In this document: positions 47,566-56,330 of the stretch, piece by piece
Layout of the letters: each line of letters opens with the position of its first letter
Position numbering within the stretch: the first letter of the stretch is position 1
Translations under genes and position numbers: made by a program
From: Bradyrhizobium viridifuturi
GTDB taxonomy: Bacteria; Pseudomonadota; Alphaproteobacteria; Rhizobiales; Xanthobacteraceae
Assembly (NCBI RefSeq): GCF_001238275.1
Contig: NZ_LGTB01000004.1
Coordinates: 1-64,000, forward strand
Direction: 5' to 3'
Length of the DNA stretch: 64,000 nucleotides
Notes under the pieces: model-generated
What the model was told of the DNA's origin: nothing
Seen by the model: the letters and a program-made list of their open reading frames with translations, nothing else
Database searches by the model: none

Positions 47566-49002
47566 ATGAGCTTTTCCAGTGCAGGTTATCAGTTGCAGCC
47601 GGTGCTGCCGGAGCTGGTGCTCGCGGTCGGCGCCATGGTGCTGTTGATGATCGGAGCCTATCGCGGGCAGGGGACGACGCGCCTCGTCACCACGCTCGCG
47701 GTGCTGCTGCTGGTCGTGACCGGCGCGCTGGAGCTCTGGCTGCCGGCCGGCAAGCTCGTGACCTTCGGCGGCAGCTTCATCGTCGACGACTTCGCCCGCT
47801 TCCTGAAGGTCCTCGCTCTGATCGCGTCGGCGGCTACGCTGATCCTGTCGACCGAATACCTCTCCCAGCCGTCGAGCCGCACCTTCGAGTTCTCGATCCT
47901 GGTGCTGCTGTCGACGCTCGGCATGATGGTGCTGATCTCGGCCGGCGACCTGATCGCGCTCTATCTCGGCCTCGAGCTGATGAGCCTTGCGCTCTATGTC
48001 GTCGCCGCCAGCCAGCGCGACAACGCCAAGTCGAGCGAGGCGGGCCTGAAGTATTTCGTGCTCGGCGCGCTGTCGTCGGGGATGCTGCTGTACGGCGCCT
48101 CACTGATCTACGGCTTCACCGGCACGGTTTCGTTCGCCGGCATCGCGGCGGCCGCCACAACCGGCAGCATCGGCATCGTGTTCGGCCTGGTGTTCCTGCT
48201 CGCGGGCCTCTGCTTCAAGGTCTCGGCGGTGCCGTTCCACATGTGGACGCCCGACGTCTATGAGGGCGCGCCGACCCCGGTGACGGCGTTCTTCGCGTCC
48301 GCGCCGAAGGTCGCGGCGCTCGCGGTGTTTACCCGGGCGACGCTGACCGCGTTCCCCGGCATCGTCAGCCAGTGGCAGCAGATCCTGGTATTCGTGGCGA
48401 TCGCCTCGATGGCGCTGGGCTCGTTCGCCGCAATCGGCCAGACCAACATCAAGCGCCTGATGGCCTATTCATCGATCGGCCATATGGGCTTTGCGCTGGT
48501 CGGACTTGCCTCCGGCACGGTCGAGGGCGCGCAGGGCGTGCTGATCTACATCGCGATCTATGTCGCGATGACGCTCGGCTCCTTCAGCATCATCCTGGCG
48601 ATGAAGCGCAACGGCCAGGCGCTGGAGCAGATCAGCGATTTCGCCGGCCTGTCCCGCACCAACCCGCTGATCGCCTTCATCTTCGCGATGCTGCTGTTCT
48701 CGTTGGCCGGCGTTCCGCCGCTCGCCGGTTTCTTCGGCAAGTGGTACGTGTTCGTCGCCGCGATCAAGGCTAACCTGTTCACGCTGGCGGTGATCGGCGT
48801 GCTGACCAGCGTGGTGGGCGCGTTCTACTATCTGTCGATCGTCAAGGTGATGTATTTCGACCAGCCGCTCGGCAAGCTCGACCCGGTCCGTGTCGAGCTG
48901 CGCACCGTGCTGGCGGTCGCAGGCATCTTCAACATCTTCTTCTTCGCCTATCCGGGCCCGCTGGTCAGCGTGGCCACTGCGGCGGCGAAGTCGCTGTTCT
49001 GA
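47566..49002 (+). CDS. nuoN: NADH-quinone oxidoreductase subunit N
   Basis: A 478-residue antiporter-like membrane subunit. Typical segments are LIALYLGLELMSLALYVVAA (Glu in the channel), FKVSAVPFHMWTPDVYEGAPTPVTAFFASAPK (Lys) and NIKRLMAYSSIGHMGFALVGL. It closes the nuo operon; birA starts 60 bases later on the same strand. Confidence 0.97.
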   Translation: MSFSSAGYQLQPVLPELVLAVGAMVLLMIGAYRGQGTTRLVTTLAVLLLVVTGALELWLPAGKLVTFGGSFIVDDFARFLKVLALIASAATLILSTEYLSQPSSRTFEFSILVLLSTLGMMVLISAGDLIALYLGLELMSLALYVVAASQRDNAKSSEAGLKYFVLGALSSGMLLYGASLIYGFTGTVSFAGIAAAATTGSIGIVFGLVFLLAGLCFKVSAVPFHMWTPDVYEGAPTPVTAFFASAPKVAALAVFTRATLTAFPGIVSQWQQILVFVAIASMALGSFAAIGQTNIKRLMAYSSIGHMGFALVGLASGTVEGAQGVLIYIAIYVAMTLGSFSIILAMKRNGQALEQISDFAGLSRTNPLIAFIFAMLLFSLAGVPPLAGFFGKWYVFVAAIKANLFTLAVIGVLTSVVGAFYYLSIVKVMYFDQPLGKLDPVRVELRTVLAVAGIFNIFFFAYPGPLVSVATAAAKSLF

Positions 49003-49062
49003 TGCGTATGGTTCCGAAACGGGATGCTGGCTTTCGGAACGGATCATGCGCATAACTCCGAT

Positions 49063-49869
49063 ATGACCTTCAAGCTCGGACCCCGGGCCATTGCGGCGGG
49101 CACCAAACTCGCCGCCTTCGATCAGATCGGCTCGACCAATGCCGAGGCGATGCTGCGCGCCCGCGACGGCGAGCAGGGGCCGATGTGGTTCGTGACGACC
49201 GAGCAGACCGCGGGCCGCGGGCGGCGCCAGCGGGTCTGGATCGCGCCACGCGGCAACCTTGCCAGCAGCATTCTCGAATCGATGGACGTGCCGCCGGCCG
49301 TTGCTGCGACGCTCGGTTTTGTCGCCGGGCTGTCGGAGGCGGCCGCCCTGGAGCAGGTCAGCGTCGAGGCGGCGCTTCGTCTCGGTTCTGACCGGCCGAG
49401 ATATGCGTTGAAGTGGCCCAACGACGTGCTCGCAGGCGGTGCGAAGCTGGTCGGCATCAATATGGAAGCCGAAGCCGTCGGTAACCGCCTCGTGGTCGTT
49501 GTCGGCATCGGCACCAATGTCGTCGCGGCACCCGAGGGCACGCCGACACCCGCGGTGTCGCTGGCCGATCTCGGGGTCCAGATCAGTGCTGAGGAGCTGT
49601 TCATGGCGTTGTCCGATGCCTGGGTCGAGTTCCGCGGCATCTGGGACGACGGCCGCGGCTTTGCCGAAATCCGCCGGCGCTGGCTCGAGCGCGCGGCCGG
49701 GCTCGGCGGTGAGGTCGCGGTCAATACCGGCTCGGCCACCATCGAGGGCATTTTTGAGACCATCGACGAGACCGGCTGTCTGATCGTGGCCACGGCCGAG
49801 GGCAAGCGCGTTCCGGTCGCCGCCGGCGAGGTCTATTTCGGCACCGCGGCCTCGGTGAGGGCGAACTGA
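49063..49869 (+). CDS. birA: Biotin–[acetyl-CoA-carboxylase] ligase
   Basis: A 268-residue biotin protein ligase that attaches biotin to the carboxyl carrier protein of acetyl-CoA carboxylase. The biotin/ATP loop is TAGRGRRQRVWIAPRGNLASSIL and the catalytic region ALKWPNDVLAGGAKLVGINMEAE; the C-terminal SH3-like domain follows (EVAVNTGSATIEGIFETIDETGCLIV). There is no N-terminal helix-turn-helix, so it is a monofunctional ligase, not a repressor. The ATG at 49063 is chosen over an in-frame ATG at 49024. Its stop overlaps the RNase J start. The position after nuoN is conserved in this order. Confidence 0.94.
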   Translation: MTFKLGPRAIAAGTKLAAFDQIGSTNAEAMLRARDGEQGPMWFVTTEQTAGRGRRQRVWIAPRGNLASSILESMDVPPAVAATLGFVAGLSEAAALEQVSVEAALRLGSDRPRYALKWPNDVLAGGAKLVGINMEAEAVGNRLVVVVGIGTNVVAAPEGTPTPAVSLADLGVQISAEELFMALSDAWVEFRGIWDDGRGFAEIRRRWLERAAGLGGEVAVNTGSATIEGIFETIDETGCLIVATAEGKRVPVAAGEVYFGTAASVRAN

Positions 49870-51539
49870 TGGCGCGACCCGACGAGCTCACCTTTGCACC
49901 ACTCGGCGGCGTCGGCGAGATCGGCATGAACTTGTCGATCTACGGCCTCGGCAACCGCCACCAGCGCTCGTTCCTCGCGGTCGATCTCGGCGTCTCCTTC
50001 GGCGACGAGGAGCATCTGCCGGGCATCGACCTGATCATGCCGGACGTCCGCTTCCTGGAGAAGGAGCGCAACAACCTGATGGGCCTCGTGCTGACGCACG
50101 CCCATGAGGATCATTTCGGCGCGATCATCGATCTCTGGCCGAAGCTCGGCTGCAAGATCTACGCAACCCAGTTCAGCGCGGCGCTGTTCGAGGCCAAATG
50201 CGCCGCCGAGCGCAACCCGCCGAAAATCCCGGTCACGGTAATTCCGTCGGGCGGGCGGGTCGACATCGGCCCGTTCAATGTCGAATTCATCCCGGTCGCA
50301 CATTCGATTCCGGAATCGCACGCGCTGGCGATCAAGACCGATGTCGGCACCGTGCTGCACACCGGCGACTGGAAGATCGATCCGACCCCGATCATCGGCC
50401 AACCGACCGACGAGCGGCGGCTGCGCGAGCTCGGCGACGAAGGCGTGCTGGCGCTGGTCGGCGATTCCACCAACGCGGTGCGCGACGGGCGCTCGCCCTC
50501 GGAGACCGAGGTTGCGGCCACGATCAAGAAGCTGGTCAAGGCGGCCAAGGGCCGGGTTGCGGTCACGACCTTCGCCTCCAACGTCGCCCGGGTGAGGGCG
50601 GTGGCGGATGCTGCGAACGCCGCCGATCGCGAGGTCGTGGTGGTCGGTCGCGCCATGGAGCGCGTGGTGCAGGTCGCGCGTGAATGCGGCTATCTCGACG
50701 CCTCGCACAAGTTCCGCGGCACCGACTATTACGGCCATTTCCCGCCCGACAAGGTGCTGGCGCTGTGCACCGGCAGCCAGGGCGAACCCCGCGCCGCGCT
50801 GGCCCGGATCGCCAACAACGACCATCCCCAGGTGACGTTGAACAAGGGCGACACCGTGATCTTCTCCTCGCGCACCATTCCCGGCAACGAGAAGGCGGTC
50901 GGCGGCATCATCAACGGGCTGGTGACGCAGGGCGTCGAAATCATCACCGACCGCGAGCACCTCGTGCACGTCTCCGGCCATCCGCGTCGCGACGAGCTGC
51001 GCGACATGATCTCCTGGGTGCGGCCGCAGCTCCTGATCCCGGTGCATGGCGAGGCGCTGCATCTTGCCGAGCACGCCAAGCTGGCGCGCGCGGCCGGCGT
51101 GCCGAAAGTCTTGACCTGCCGCAATGGCGACTTGATCAAACTCGGGCCCGGCGAGCCCGGCATCATCGGCGAAGTGCCGGCGGGCCGGCTCTACAAGGAT
51201 GGCACCATCCTGGAGGATTCCAAGTCACGAGCCGTGGTCGAGCGGCGGCGGATGGGCTTCGCCGGCTGCGCCTTCGTCGCCATCGCGATGACCCAGCAGG
51301 GCGAAATGGCCGACGATCCCGAGGTTGATCTGGTCGGCATGCCGGAGAACAATGCCGCCGGCGAATTGCTCGACGACATCGTGTTCGACGTGGTGGTCTC
51401 GACGATCGAGGGCCTGCCGAAGCCAAGGCGCCGCGATCCCGATGCGCTGGGAGAATCGGTGCGCCGGGCGGTGCGGGCCGCGCTGAGCGAGCAGTGGGGC
51501 AAGAAGCCGATCTGCATCGTGCACGTTCTGACGGTTTGA
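49869..51539 (+). CDS. rnj: Ribonuclease J
   Basis: A 556-residue metallo-beta-lactamase ribonuclease that has 5'-3' exonuclease and endonuclease activities on RNA. The catalytic motif is THAHEDHFGAI (His77, His79, Asp81, His82), with further metal ligands in FIPVAHSIPES, LHTGDWK and VSGHPRRDEL. The beta-CASP domain lies between about 190 and 370 (VGDSTNAVRDG, TTFASNVARV, LCTGSQGEP). The start overlaps birA in a TGATG arrangement. Length is typical of alphaproteobacterial RNase J. Confidence 0.95.
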   Translation: MARPDELTFAPLGGVGEIGMNLSIYGLGNRHQRSFLAVDLGVSFGDEEHLPGIDLIMPDVRFLEKERNNLMGLVLTHAHEDHFGAIIDLWPKLGCKIYATQFSAALFEAKCAAERNPPKIPVTVIPSGGRVDIGPFNVEFIPVAHSIPESHALAIKTDVGTVLHTGDWKIDPTPIIGQPTDERRLRELGDEGVLALVGDSTNAVRDGRSPSETEVAATIKKLVKAAKGRVAVTTFASNVARVRAVADAANAADREVVVVGRAMERVVQVARECGYLDASHKFRGTDYYGHFPPDKVLALCTGSQGEPRAALARIANNDHPQVTLNKGDTVIFSSRTIPGNEKAVGGIINGLVTQGVEIITDREHLVHVSGHPRRDELRDMISWVRPQLLIPVHGEALHLAEHAKLARAAGVPKVLTCRNGDLIKLGPGEPGIIGEVPAGRLYKDGTILEDSKSRAVVERRRMGFAGCAFVAIAMTQQGEMADDPEVDLVGMPENNAAGELLDDIVFDVVVSTIEGLPKPRRRDPDALGESVRRAVRAALSEQWGKKPICIVHVLTV

Positions 51540-51580
51540 CAAGCGGCTTCGAACCGCGCGCTTGGACAAGGGAGAAAGAG

Positions 51581-51985
51581 ATGCTGGGACGGCTCAATCA
51601 CGTCGCGATCGCGGTCAAGGACGCCAAGCAGGCCGCGAAGATCTACGGCACCGCCTTCAACGCCGAGATTTCCGATGCCGTGCCGCTGCCGGAGCATGGT
51701 GTCATCACCGTGTTCGTGACGCTACCGAACACCAAGATCGAATTCATCGAGCCGCTCGGCGAGGCCTCGCCGATCGCGAAGTTCGTGGAACGCAATGCCG
51801 ACGGCGGCATCCACCACGTCTGTTACGACGTGCCCGATATCATCGCGGCGCGCGACCGCATGATCGCCGAGGGCGCCCGGGTGCTCGGCGACGGCCAGCC
51901 GAAGATCGGCGCGCACGGCAAGCCGGTGCTGTTCTTCCACCCCAAGGACTTTTCCGGCGCTTTGGTCGAGATCGAACAGGCCTGA
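51581..51985 (+). CDS. mce: Methylmalonyl-CoA epimerase
   Basis: A 134-residue vicinal-oxygen-chelate protein that interconverts the two methylmalonyl-CoA epimers in propionate metabolism. Metal ligands are His near the start (LNHVAIAVKD), Glu in KIEFIEPLG, His in GGIHHVCYDV and Glu in GALVEIEQA. The ATG at 51581 is preceded by AAGGGAGAAAGAG. It sits between RNase J and the DUF1467 gene, a conserved alphaproteobacterial order. Confidence 0.94.
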   Translation: MLGRLNHVAIAVKDAKQAAKIYGTAFNAEISDAVPLPEHGVITVFVTLPNTKIEFIEPLGEASPIAKFVERNADGGIHHVCYDVPDIIAARDRMIAEGARVLGDGQPKIGAHGKPVLFFHPKDFSGALVEIEQA

Positions 51986-51991
51986 GGCCAC

Positions 51992-52276
51992 ATGGCGTAC
52001 CAGATCTCCACCAGCCTTGCGGTCTACTTCGTGCTGTGGTGGCTCGTGCTGTTCCTGACGCTGCCGTTCGGCATACGCAGCCAGCACGAGGATGGCGTCG
52101 GCGCGCCCGGCACCGACCCCGGCGCGCCGATCCTGGCGCGGATGGGCCGCAAGCTGTTGTTGACCACGCTGATCTCGGCGGTGATTTTCGCGATCGCGAT
52201 GTGGGCGTATTATTCCGGCTATCTCTCGGTCGAGCGGCTGTCGCGTCTGATGGGGATGCCCGAGTTTCACAACTGA
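51992..52276 (+). CDS. DUF1467 family membrane protein
   Basis: A 94-residue protein with two membrane helices (TSLAVYFVLWWLVLFLTLPFG and LLLTTLISAVIFAIAMWAYY) flanking a short loop with SQHEDGVGAPGTDPGAP. The family is found in alphaproteobacteria between the epimerase and proS or lipoprotein-export genes; no function is known. It starts six bases after the epimerase stop. proS is not found next to it here. Confidence 0.88.
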   Translation: MAYQISTSLAVYFVLWWLVLFLTLPFGIRSQHEDGVGAPGTDPGAPILARMGRKLLLTTLISAVIFAIAMWAYYSGYLSVERLSRLMGMPEFHN

Positions 52277-52426
52277 CGCAGTAATGTCGCTTGCATGAGC
52301 CACCGGGTCGCGCGCCCGATGACCGGATCCGCAACACGCGGGAACACTTTCTCGAGGTATCGCCTGGCCCACCCGGGCTATGCCCCTGGGGCGGAGCCGG
52401 AACGAAACCTGCGACGGTCCTGAGGA

Positions 52427-53014
52427 CTATGTGAACCTGACCCCGATGCGGCGCTCCCTGCGCCAGGCGACCCGGCATGGACGGTTGGTGTGATCGCCGG
52501 GAAGCACAAGGTTGAAGGTTTCGGGGATTCCGACCGGGCTGGTGACTTCGAGCGCGGCGCCGGTCTCAGAGATGTTCCGGATCACGCAGTCGATGGCGCC
52601 GCCGTTGAATTCGATGGTGCCGGGCTTGAGCACGCGATGGCGGAGCGCCCCGCGGCTGTTTTGCATGACCAGGTCTGGTTTAGCCGCCACTGCTTGGCCG
52701 CCCGCCTGCTTCTGCAGTCCTTCCGCATGGCGTGTCGCCACAGCGATCTGCTCGTCGGTCAGGGTCGGCCTCAGCCGGCCCCAGGCAAGCTTGAAGCGGA
52801 CCTGACCATCCTTGAAATCGATCGCAGGACCTCTGTCGCCGTTCGTGGGCGGCCGGCCATAGACGTTGCAGCCCCACCACCATTGCCGGCTGTCCTGCTG
52901 CCGCATGATCCTGCCGACCGGGAGGCCGCGCCAGATCACTTCATAGTCGTCGTCCTGCTGGACGCCATCGACCATGGTGGGACGCAGCGAAATGGTCTCA
53001 GTGTCGTCGGTCAT
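52427..53014 (-). CDS. PilZ domain protein
   Basis: A 195-residue protein with a C-terminal PilZ-type domain, which in many proteins binds cyclic di-GMP. The R-box is seen as RGALRHRVLKPGTIEF (residues about 120–135), followed by IDCVIRNISETGAALEVTSPVGIPETFNLVL, where the DxSxxG position reads NISETG. The N-terminal half (YEVIWRGLPVGRIMRQ, WWWGCNVYG) is unrelated and of unknown role. The Asp to Asn change in the DxSxxG motif leaves nucleotide binding uncertain. The ATG at 53014 is chosen over a longer upstream frame. Confidence 0.78.
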   Translation of the reverse strand: MTDDTETISLRPTMVDGVQQDDDYEVIWRGLPVGRIMRQQDSRQWWWGCNVYGRPPTNGDRGPAIDFKDGQVRFKLAWGRLRPTLTDEQIAVATRHAEGLQKQAGGQAVAAKPDLVMQNSRGALRHRVLKPGTIEFNGGAIDCVIRNISETGAALEVTSPVGIPETFNLVLPGDHTNRPCRVAWRRERRIGVRFT

Positions 53015-53331
53015 CGTGCGACTTGCTTGCGGTCGATGCCTGTGCCGCGGTTCGACAAGTTTCGACGCCCGCAGGTTACATCCGGCGTGACGGGACGCAA
53101 ATCCCGTCCCGCACGGACATTCCGCCACGGGATACGACTGGAAACATTGACATGAACTTTCAGGAATGAGGGGGACTGTTTGGGTTGAAATGGAACATCG
53201 CAGGCTATGCGCTGGCCGCCGGCATCATTTGCTGTAACTATGATCCTTCCAGGTGGAAGCCGGCACCGGCGTGATCCCGGAACGGGAGCAAGGATCAACC
53301 TCGCCCCGAGGCAATCGAAGGAGGGGCCACC
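53015..53331. other. Intergenic region between PilZ gene and mtnK
   Basis: No gene is seen. Only the AAGGAGG ribosome site (53318–53324) of mtnK is clear. The leader is long enough for a riboswitch, but I could not recognise a known S-adenosylmethionine-type fold. Confidence 0.4.
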
Positions 53332-54639
53332 ATGAACCTGCAGGCGCAACCGGGCTCTTCCGGGGCCAGTCAGTATCGAATCCTGCGCGAGGCCGACCTG
53401 CGGGGCTATCTCGCTGGGCTTCCGGCCATCGTGACCCAGCTCGGCGGTGCGCCGGCCGACTGGTCGATCAGCGAGGTCGGTGACGGCAATCTCAACCTCG
53501 TCTTCATCGTCAAGGGCACGGGCGGGGGCCTCGCCGTCAAGCAGGCGCTACCCTATGTGCGGCTGGTCGGCGAGAGCTGGCCGCTGCCGCTGTCGCGGGC
53601 GCACTACGAACATCTGGCGCTGGTGCATCAGGCGCGGCTGGCGCCAAGCCTCGTGCCGGCGGTGCTGCATCACGACGCGCCGCTCGCGCTCACCGCGATG
53701 GAGCTGCTCGAGCCGCACATCATCATGCGCAAGGGCCTGATCGGAGCGACGCGCTACCCGCGCTTCGTCGAGGATATCTCGACCTTTCTGGCGCAGACGC
53801 TGTTCTTCTCGTCCGATCTGGCACTGTCGGCGGCAGACAAGAAGGAAGGGATCGCGGCATTTGCGGGCAACCATGCGCTCTGCAAGATCACCGAGGACCT
53901 GATCTTCACCGATCCGTACCGCATCGCTGAGCAGAACCGCTGGACCGCGCCGTATCTCGAAGCGACCGCGGCGGCGTTCCGCCAGGATCTCGACCTCCAC
54001 GTCGCGATCTCCAGGCTGAAGCTGAAGTTCATGGCAAGCCCGGAGGCACTGCTCCATGGCGACCTGCACACCGGCTCGATCATGGTCACCGAAGGTGAGA
54101 CGAAGGTGATCGATCCCGAGTTCGCGTTCTATGGCCCGATGGGGTTCGACATCGGCGCCGTCATCGGCAATCTGCTGATGGCCTACCTGGCCTCAGCCGG
54201 CCATGAGCGCTCGCCGGGCGAGCGCGCATCGTTCGAAGCCTGGCTGCTGGAAACCATCGAGGGCGTCTGGACGGAATTTTCCCGCAAGTTTCTCGCGCTG
54301 TGGCGCAGCGAGGCGAAGGGCGACGGCTATCCGGTGTCGCTGTTCGCGGGTGAGGCGGGCGCCGCGCGGCTGGAGGCGGAACGGCAGGCCTACATGGCGC
54401 GGCTGTTCCACGACACCGTCGGCTTCGCCGCGGCCAAGACCATACGCCGTATCCTCGGCCTCGCGCATAACATCGATTTCGAATGGATCGCCGACGAGAA
54501 GCAGCGCGCGATCTGCGAGGCGCGGGCCCTCAAGCTCGCCCGCAACATGATGCTGGAGACAGCATCCTTTACGACGATCGGCAGCGTCACTTACGCCGCG
54601 CGCGAGCTGCGCCACTGGCAGCCGGATTTTGCCAGATGA
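53332..54639 (+). CDS. mtnK: 5-methylthioribose kinase
   Basis: A 435-residue kinase of the aminoglycoside-phosphotransferase fold that phosphorylates 5-methylthioribose in methionine salvage. Conserved pieces are EVGDGNLNLVFIVKG (nucleotide loop), AVKQALPYVRLVGESWPLP, the catalytic loop LLHGDLHTGSI (Asp) and the metal-binding VIDPEFAFYGPMGFDIG. The length is normal. The usual partner mtnA is not next to it: the downstream gene is on the other strand. It has its own strong ribosome site. Confidence 0.93.
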   Translation: MNLQAQPGSSGASQYRILREADLRGYLAGLPAIVTQLGGAPADWSISEVGDGNLNLVFIVKGTGGGLAVKQALPYVRLVGESWPLPLSRAHYEHLALVHQARLAPSLVPAVLHHDAPLALTAMELLEPHIIMRKGLIGATRYPRFVEDISTFLAQTLFFSSDLALSAADKKEGIAAFAGNHALCKITEDLIFTDPYRIAEQNRWTAPYLEATAAAFRQDLDLHVAISRLKLKFMASPEALLHGDLHTGSIMVTEGETKVIDPEFAFYGPMGFDIGAVIGNLLMAYLASAGHERSPGERASFEAWLLETIEGVWTEFSRKFLALWRSEAKGDGYPVSLFAGEAGAARLEAERQAYMARLFHDTVGFAAAKTIRRILGLAHNIDFEWIADEKQRAICEARALKLARNMMLETASFTTIGSVTYAARELRHWQPDFAR

Positions 54640-54680
54640 ACCGGAAGTAGCGATAGTCGTGTAACCCGCAGCGGCATCGA

Positions 54681-55070
54681 CTAACTTTCGGCCGGACGCA
54701 CGAAACAGAGAATGCCGGCCTCAGGCGTGAAGCAAACCACGGCGCGGTTCGTCGGGTTGTCGGTTCTGTTGATGATCCTGTTCGGTGGGACTCGTAGCCA
54801 GAATGGCGACGACAGCTTCCAGCGGCTATCGATCAGTACCTCGTAGCCGTCCCGATCCTGCCGGAACTCAACCGTTCGGCAGTCTGCAATCGAGCAGCAC
54901 GACGCACCGGTGTCCGGTTGCTTCAGGCCCTCAAACCATGGGGCAAGCGCGGGATTCGGGTTGTCGGGCGGCGCTGCTGTTGCGGCCTGACTGAGGGCAA
55001 CTCCGACTGCAACGGCGATTGTCCTGCCGAACCTCCCGTATATCTGCCGATGTGCCGCTGATGCTGACAA
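54681..55070 (-). CDS. Small secreted hypothetical protein with Cys pairs
   Basis: A protein of about 129 residues with a signal peptide (IAVAVGVALSQAATAAPP) and a mature part with PALAPWFEGLKQPDTGASCCSIADCRTVEFR and a C-terminal VVCFTPEAGILCFV, giving several Cys for disulfides. The start is likely the TTG at 55070, because GGAGGG lies just upstream; an ATG at 55151 would add 27 residues of unlikely sequence. I recall proteins with the 'GASCCSIADCR' motif as common in Bradyrhizobium, but their role is unknown to me. Confidence 0.68.
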   Translation of the reverse strand: MSASAAHRQIYGRFGRTIAVAVGVALSQAATAAPPDNPNPALAPWFEGLKQPDTGASCCSIADCRTVEFRQDRDGYEVLIDSRWKLSSPFWLRVPPNRIINRTDNPTNRAVVCFTPEAGILCFVRPAES

Positions 55071-55209
55071 AGGGTAACCCTCCGCTGCCCCCCAGATTAG
55101 CGTCGGCTCGGCGGGCTTGTTCGGAAATCTTCGACGCAATTGCTGCAGCATCCCTCAGCTGTCAGGTGATGACACCGACTAGTGTCGCGAGCACGCCACA
55201 TATTCCGTG

Positions 55210-55235
55210 GTCGTCCCGGCCTTCGCCGGGACGAC
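55210..55235. repeat. Perfect hairpin repeat GTCGTCCCGGC/GCCGGGACGAC
   Basis: Arms of 11 bp with the loop CTTC. This is a dispersed repeat type in Bradyrhizobium-related genomes. It lies downstream of the ABC permease gene on the minus strand and could act as its transcript end, but no T run follows. Confidence 0.7.
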
Positions 55236-55283
55236 GCCGTGATTGGGGCCGCGCGCGAGCAAGTTGCCAGAATACTAACGTAC

Positions 55284-56321
55284 CTAGTCCGCCGCTTGCT
55301 CCCGCAGCCGCTGCGCGTAGACATTGATGATCAGCGCCGCGAGCAGGATCAGGCCGCGGATCAGGATCTTAAGGAAGCTGTCGATATTAACGTGGTCGAG
55401 GCCGTTGTTGAGCACGCCGAGCACGAACAGGCCGACGATCGTGTTGCCGATGCCGCCGCGGCCGCCGAACAGGCTGGTGCCACCGACCACCACGGCCGCG
55501 ATCGAGTCCAGCAGATAGGTGTCGAACTCGTTCTGCTGCGCGCTGCCGAAATGGGCGACGCCGAGCATGCCGCCGATCCCCGAGCAAACCGCCGAGATCA
55601 CCATCACGCTGCCGAGGATGAGCTTGACATTGAGACCGGCAAATTCGGCGGCCTCGCGGTTGCCGCCGACCATGTAGACATAGCGGCCGAACCGCGTGTA
55701 GGTCAGCACCAGATGGCCGCCGAGCAGCATCACCGCCGCGACGATCACGATCCAGGGGATGCCGCCGATCGAGCCTGAGCCGAGCGTCGTGATCAGGTCC
55801 GGCACCTTGTAGGCGATCTGTCCGCGCACCAAAAGCGCCGAGACGCCGGCCGCGATCTGCATCATGGCGAGCGTCATGATGAAGGAGGGGATGCCGATCA
55901 AGGTCAGCCCCAGCGCGTTGACCAGGCCGAGCAGCGCGCACAGCGCCAGCGCCAGCAGGATCGCGACGATCCCCGGCATCGGGACGTTGGCGATGTTGAC
56001 GTAGGATTCCTGCAGCGTGAAGTACGCCACCGCGATGCCGGTGACGTTGGCGATGCTGGCGATCGACAGGTCGATCTCCGCGCACAGGATCACGAAGGTG
56101 AGGCCGACCGCGATGATCCCGGTGACCGACACCTGGGTCAGGATGTTGCCGACATTATCGATGGTCGCAAACGACGGGCTCGCGATCGCGAAGAAGGCGC
56201 TGAGGAAGATCAACGTCAGGAACGGCGCGATGTTGCGCATCTGCGAGCGCAGGAAGGAAGCCAGCCCGCGCGGCCGCTTGTGATCCGCAGGTGCCGTCGC
56301 GCTGTCACTGCTTGCCATCAT
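55284..56321 (-). CDS. Sugar ABC transporter permease (CUT2/RbsC type)
   Basis: A 345-residue inner-membrane permease with about 8–10 helices. Typical phrases are VGLTFVILCAEIDLSIASIANVTGIA, the family motif GGNREAAEFAGLNV, and VVVGGTSLFGGRGGIGNTIVGLFVLGVLNNGLD. These mark the ribose/xylose (CUT2) permeases. It follows the ATPase gene after nine bases, so it is the last gene of the operon. Confidence 0.92.
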   Translation of the reverse strand: MMASSDSATAPADHKRPRGLASFLRSQMRNIAPFLTLIFLSAFFAIASPSFATIDNVGNILTQVSVTGIIAVGLTFVILCAEIDLSIASIANVTGIAVAYFTLQESYVNIANVPMPGIVAILLALALCALLGLVNALGLTLIGIPSFIMTLAMMQIAAGVSALLVRGQIAYKVPDLITTLGSGSIGGIPWIVIVAAVMLLGGHLVLTYTRFGRYVYMVGGNREAAEFAGLNVKLILGSVMVISAVCSGIGGMLGVAHFGSAQQNEFDTYLLDSIAAVVVGGTSLFGGRGGIGNTIVGLFVLGVLNNGLDHVNIDSFLKILIRGLILLAALIINVYAQRLREQAAD

Positions 56322-56330
56322 TCCACTCCA

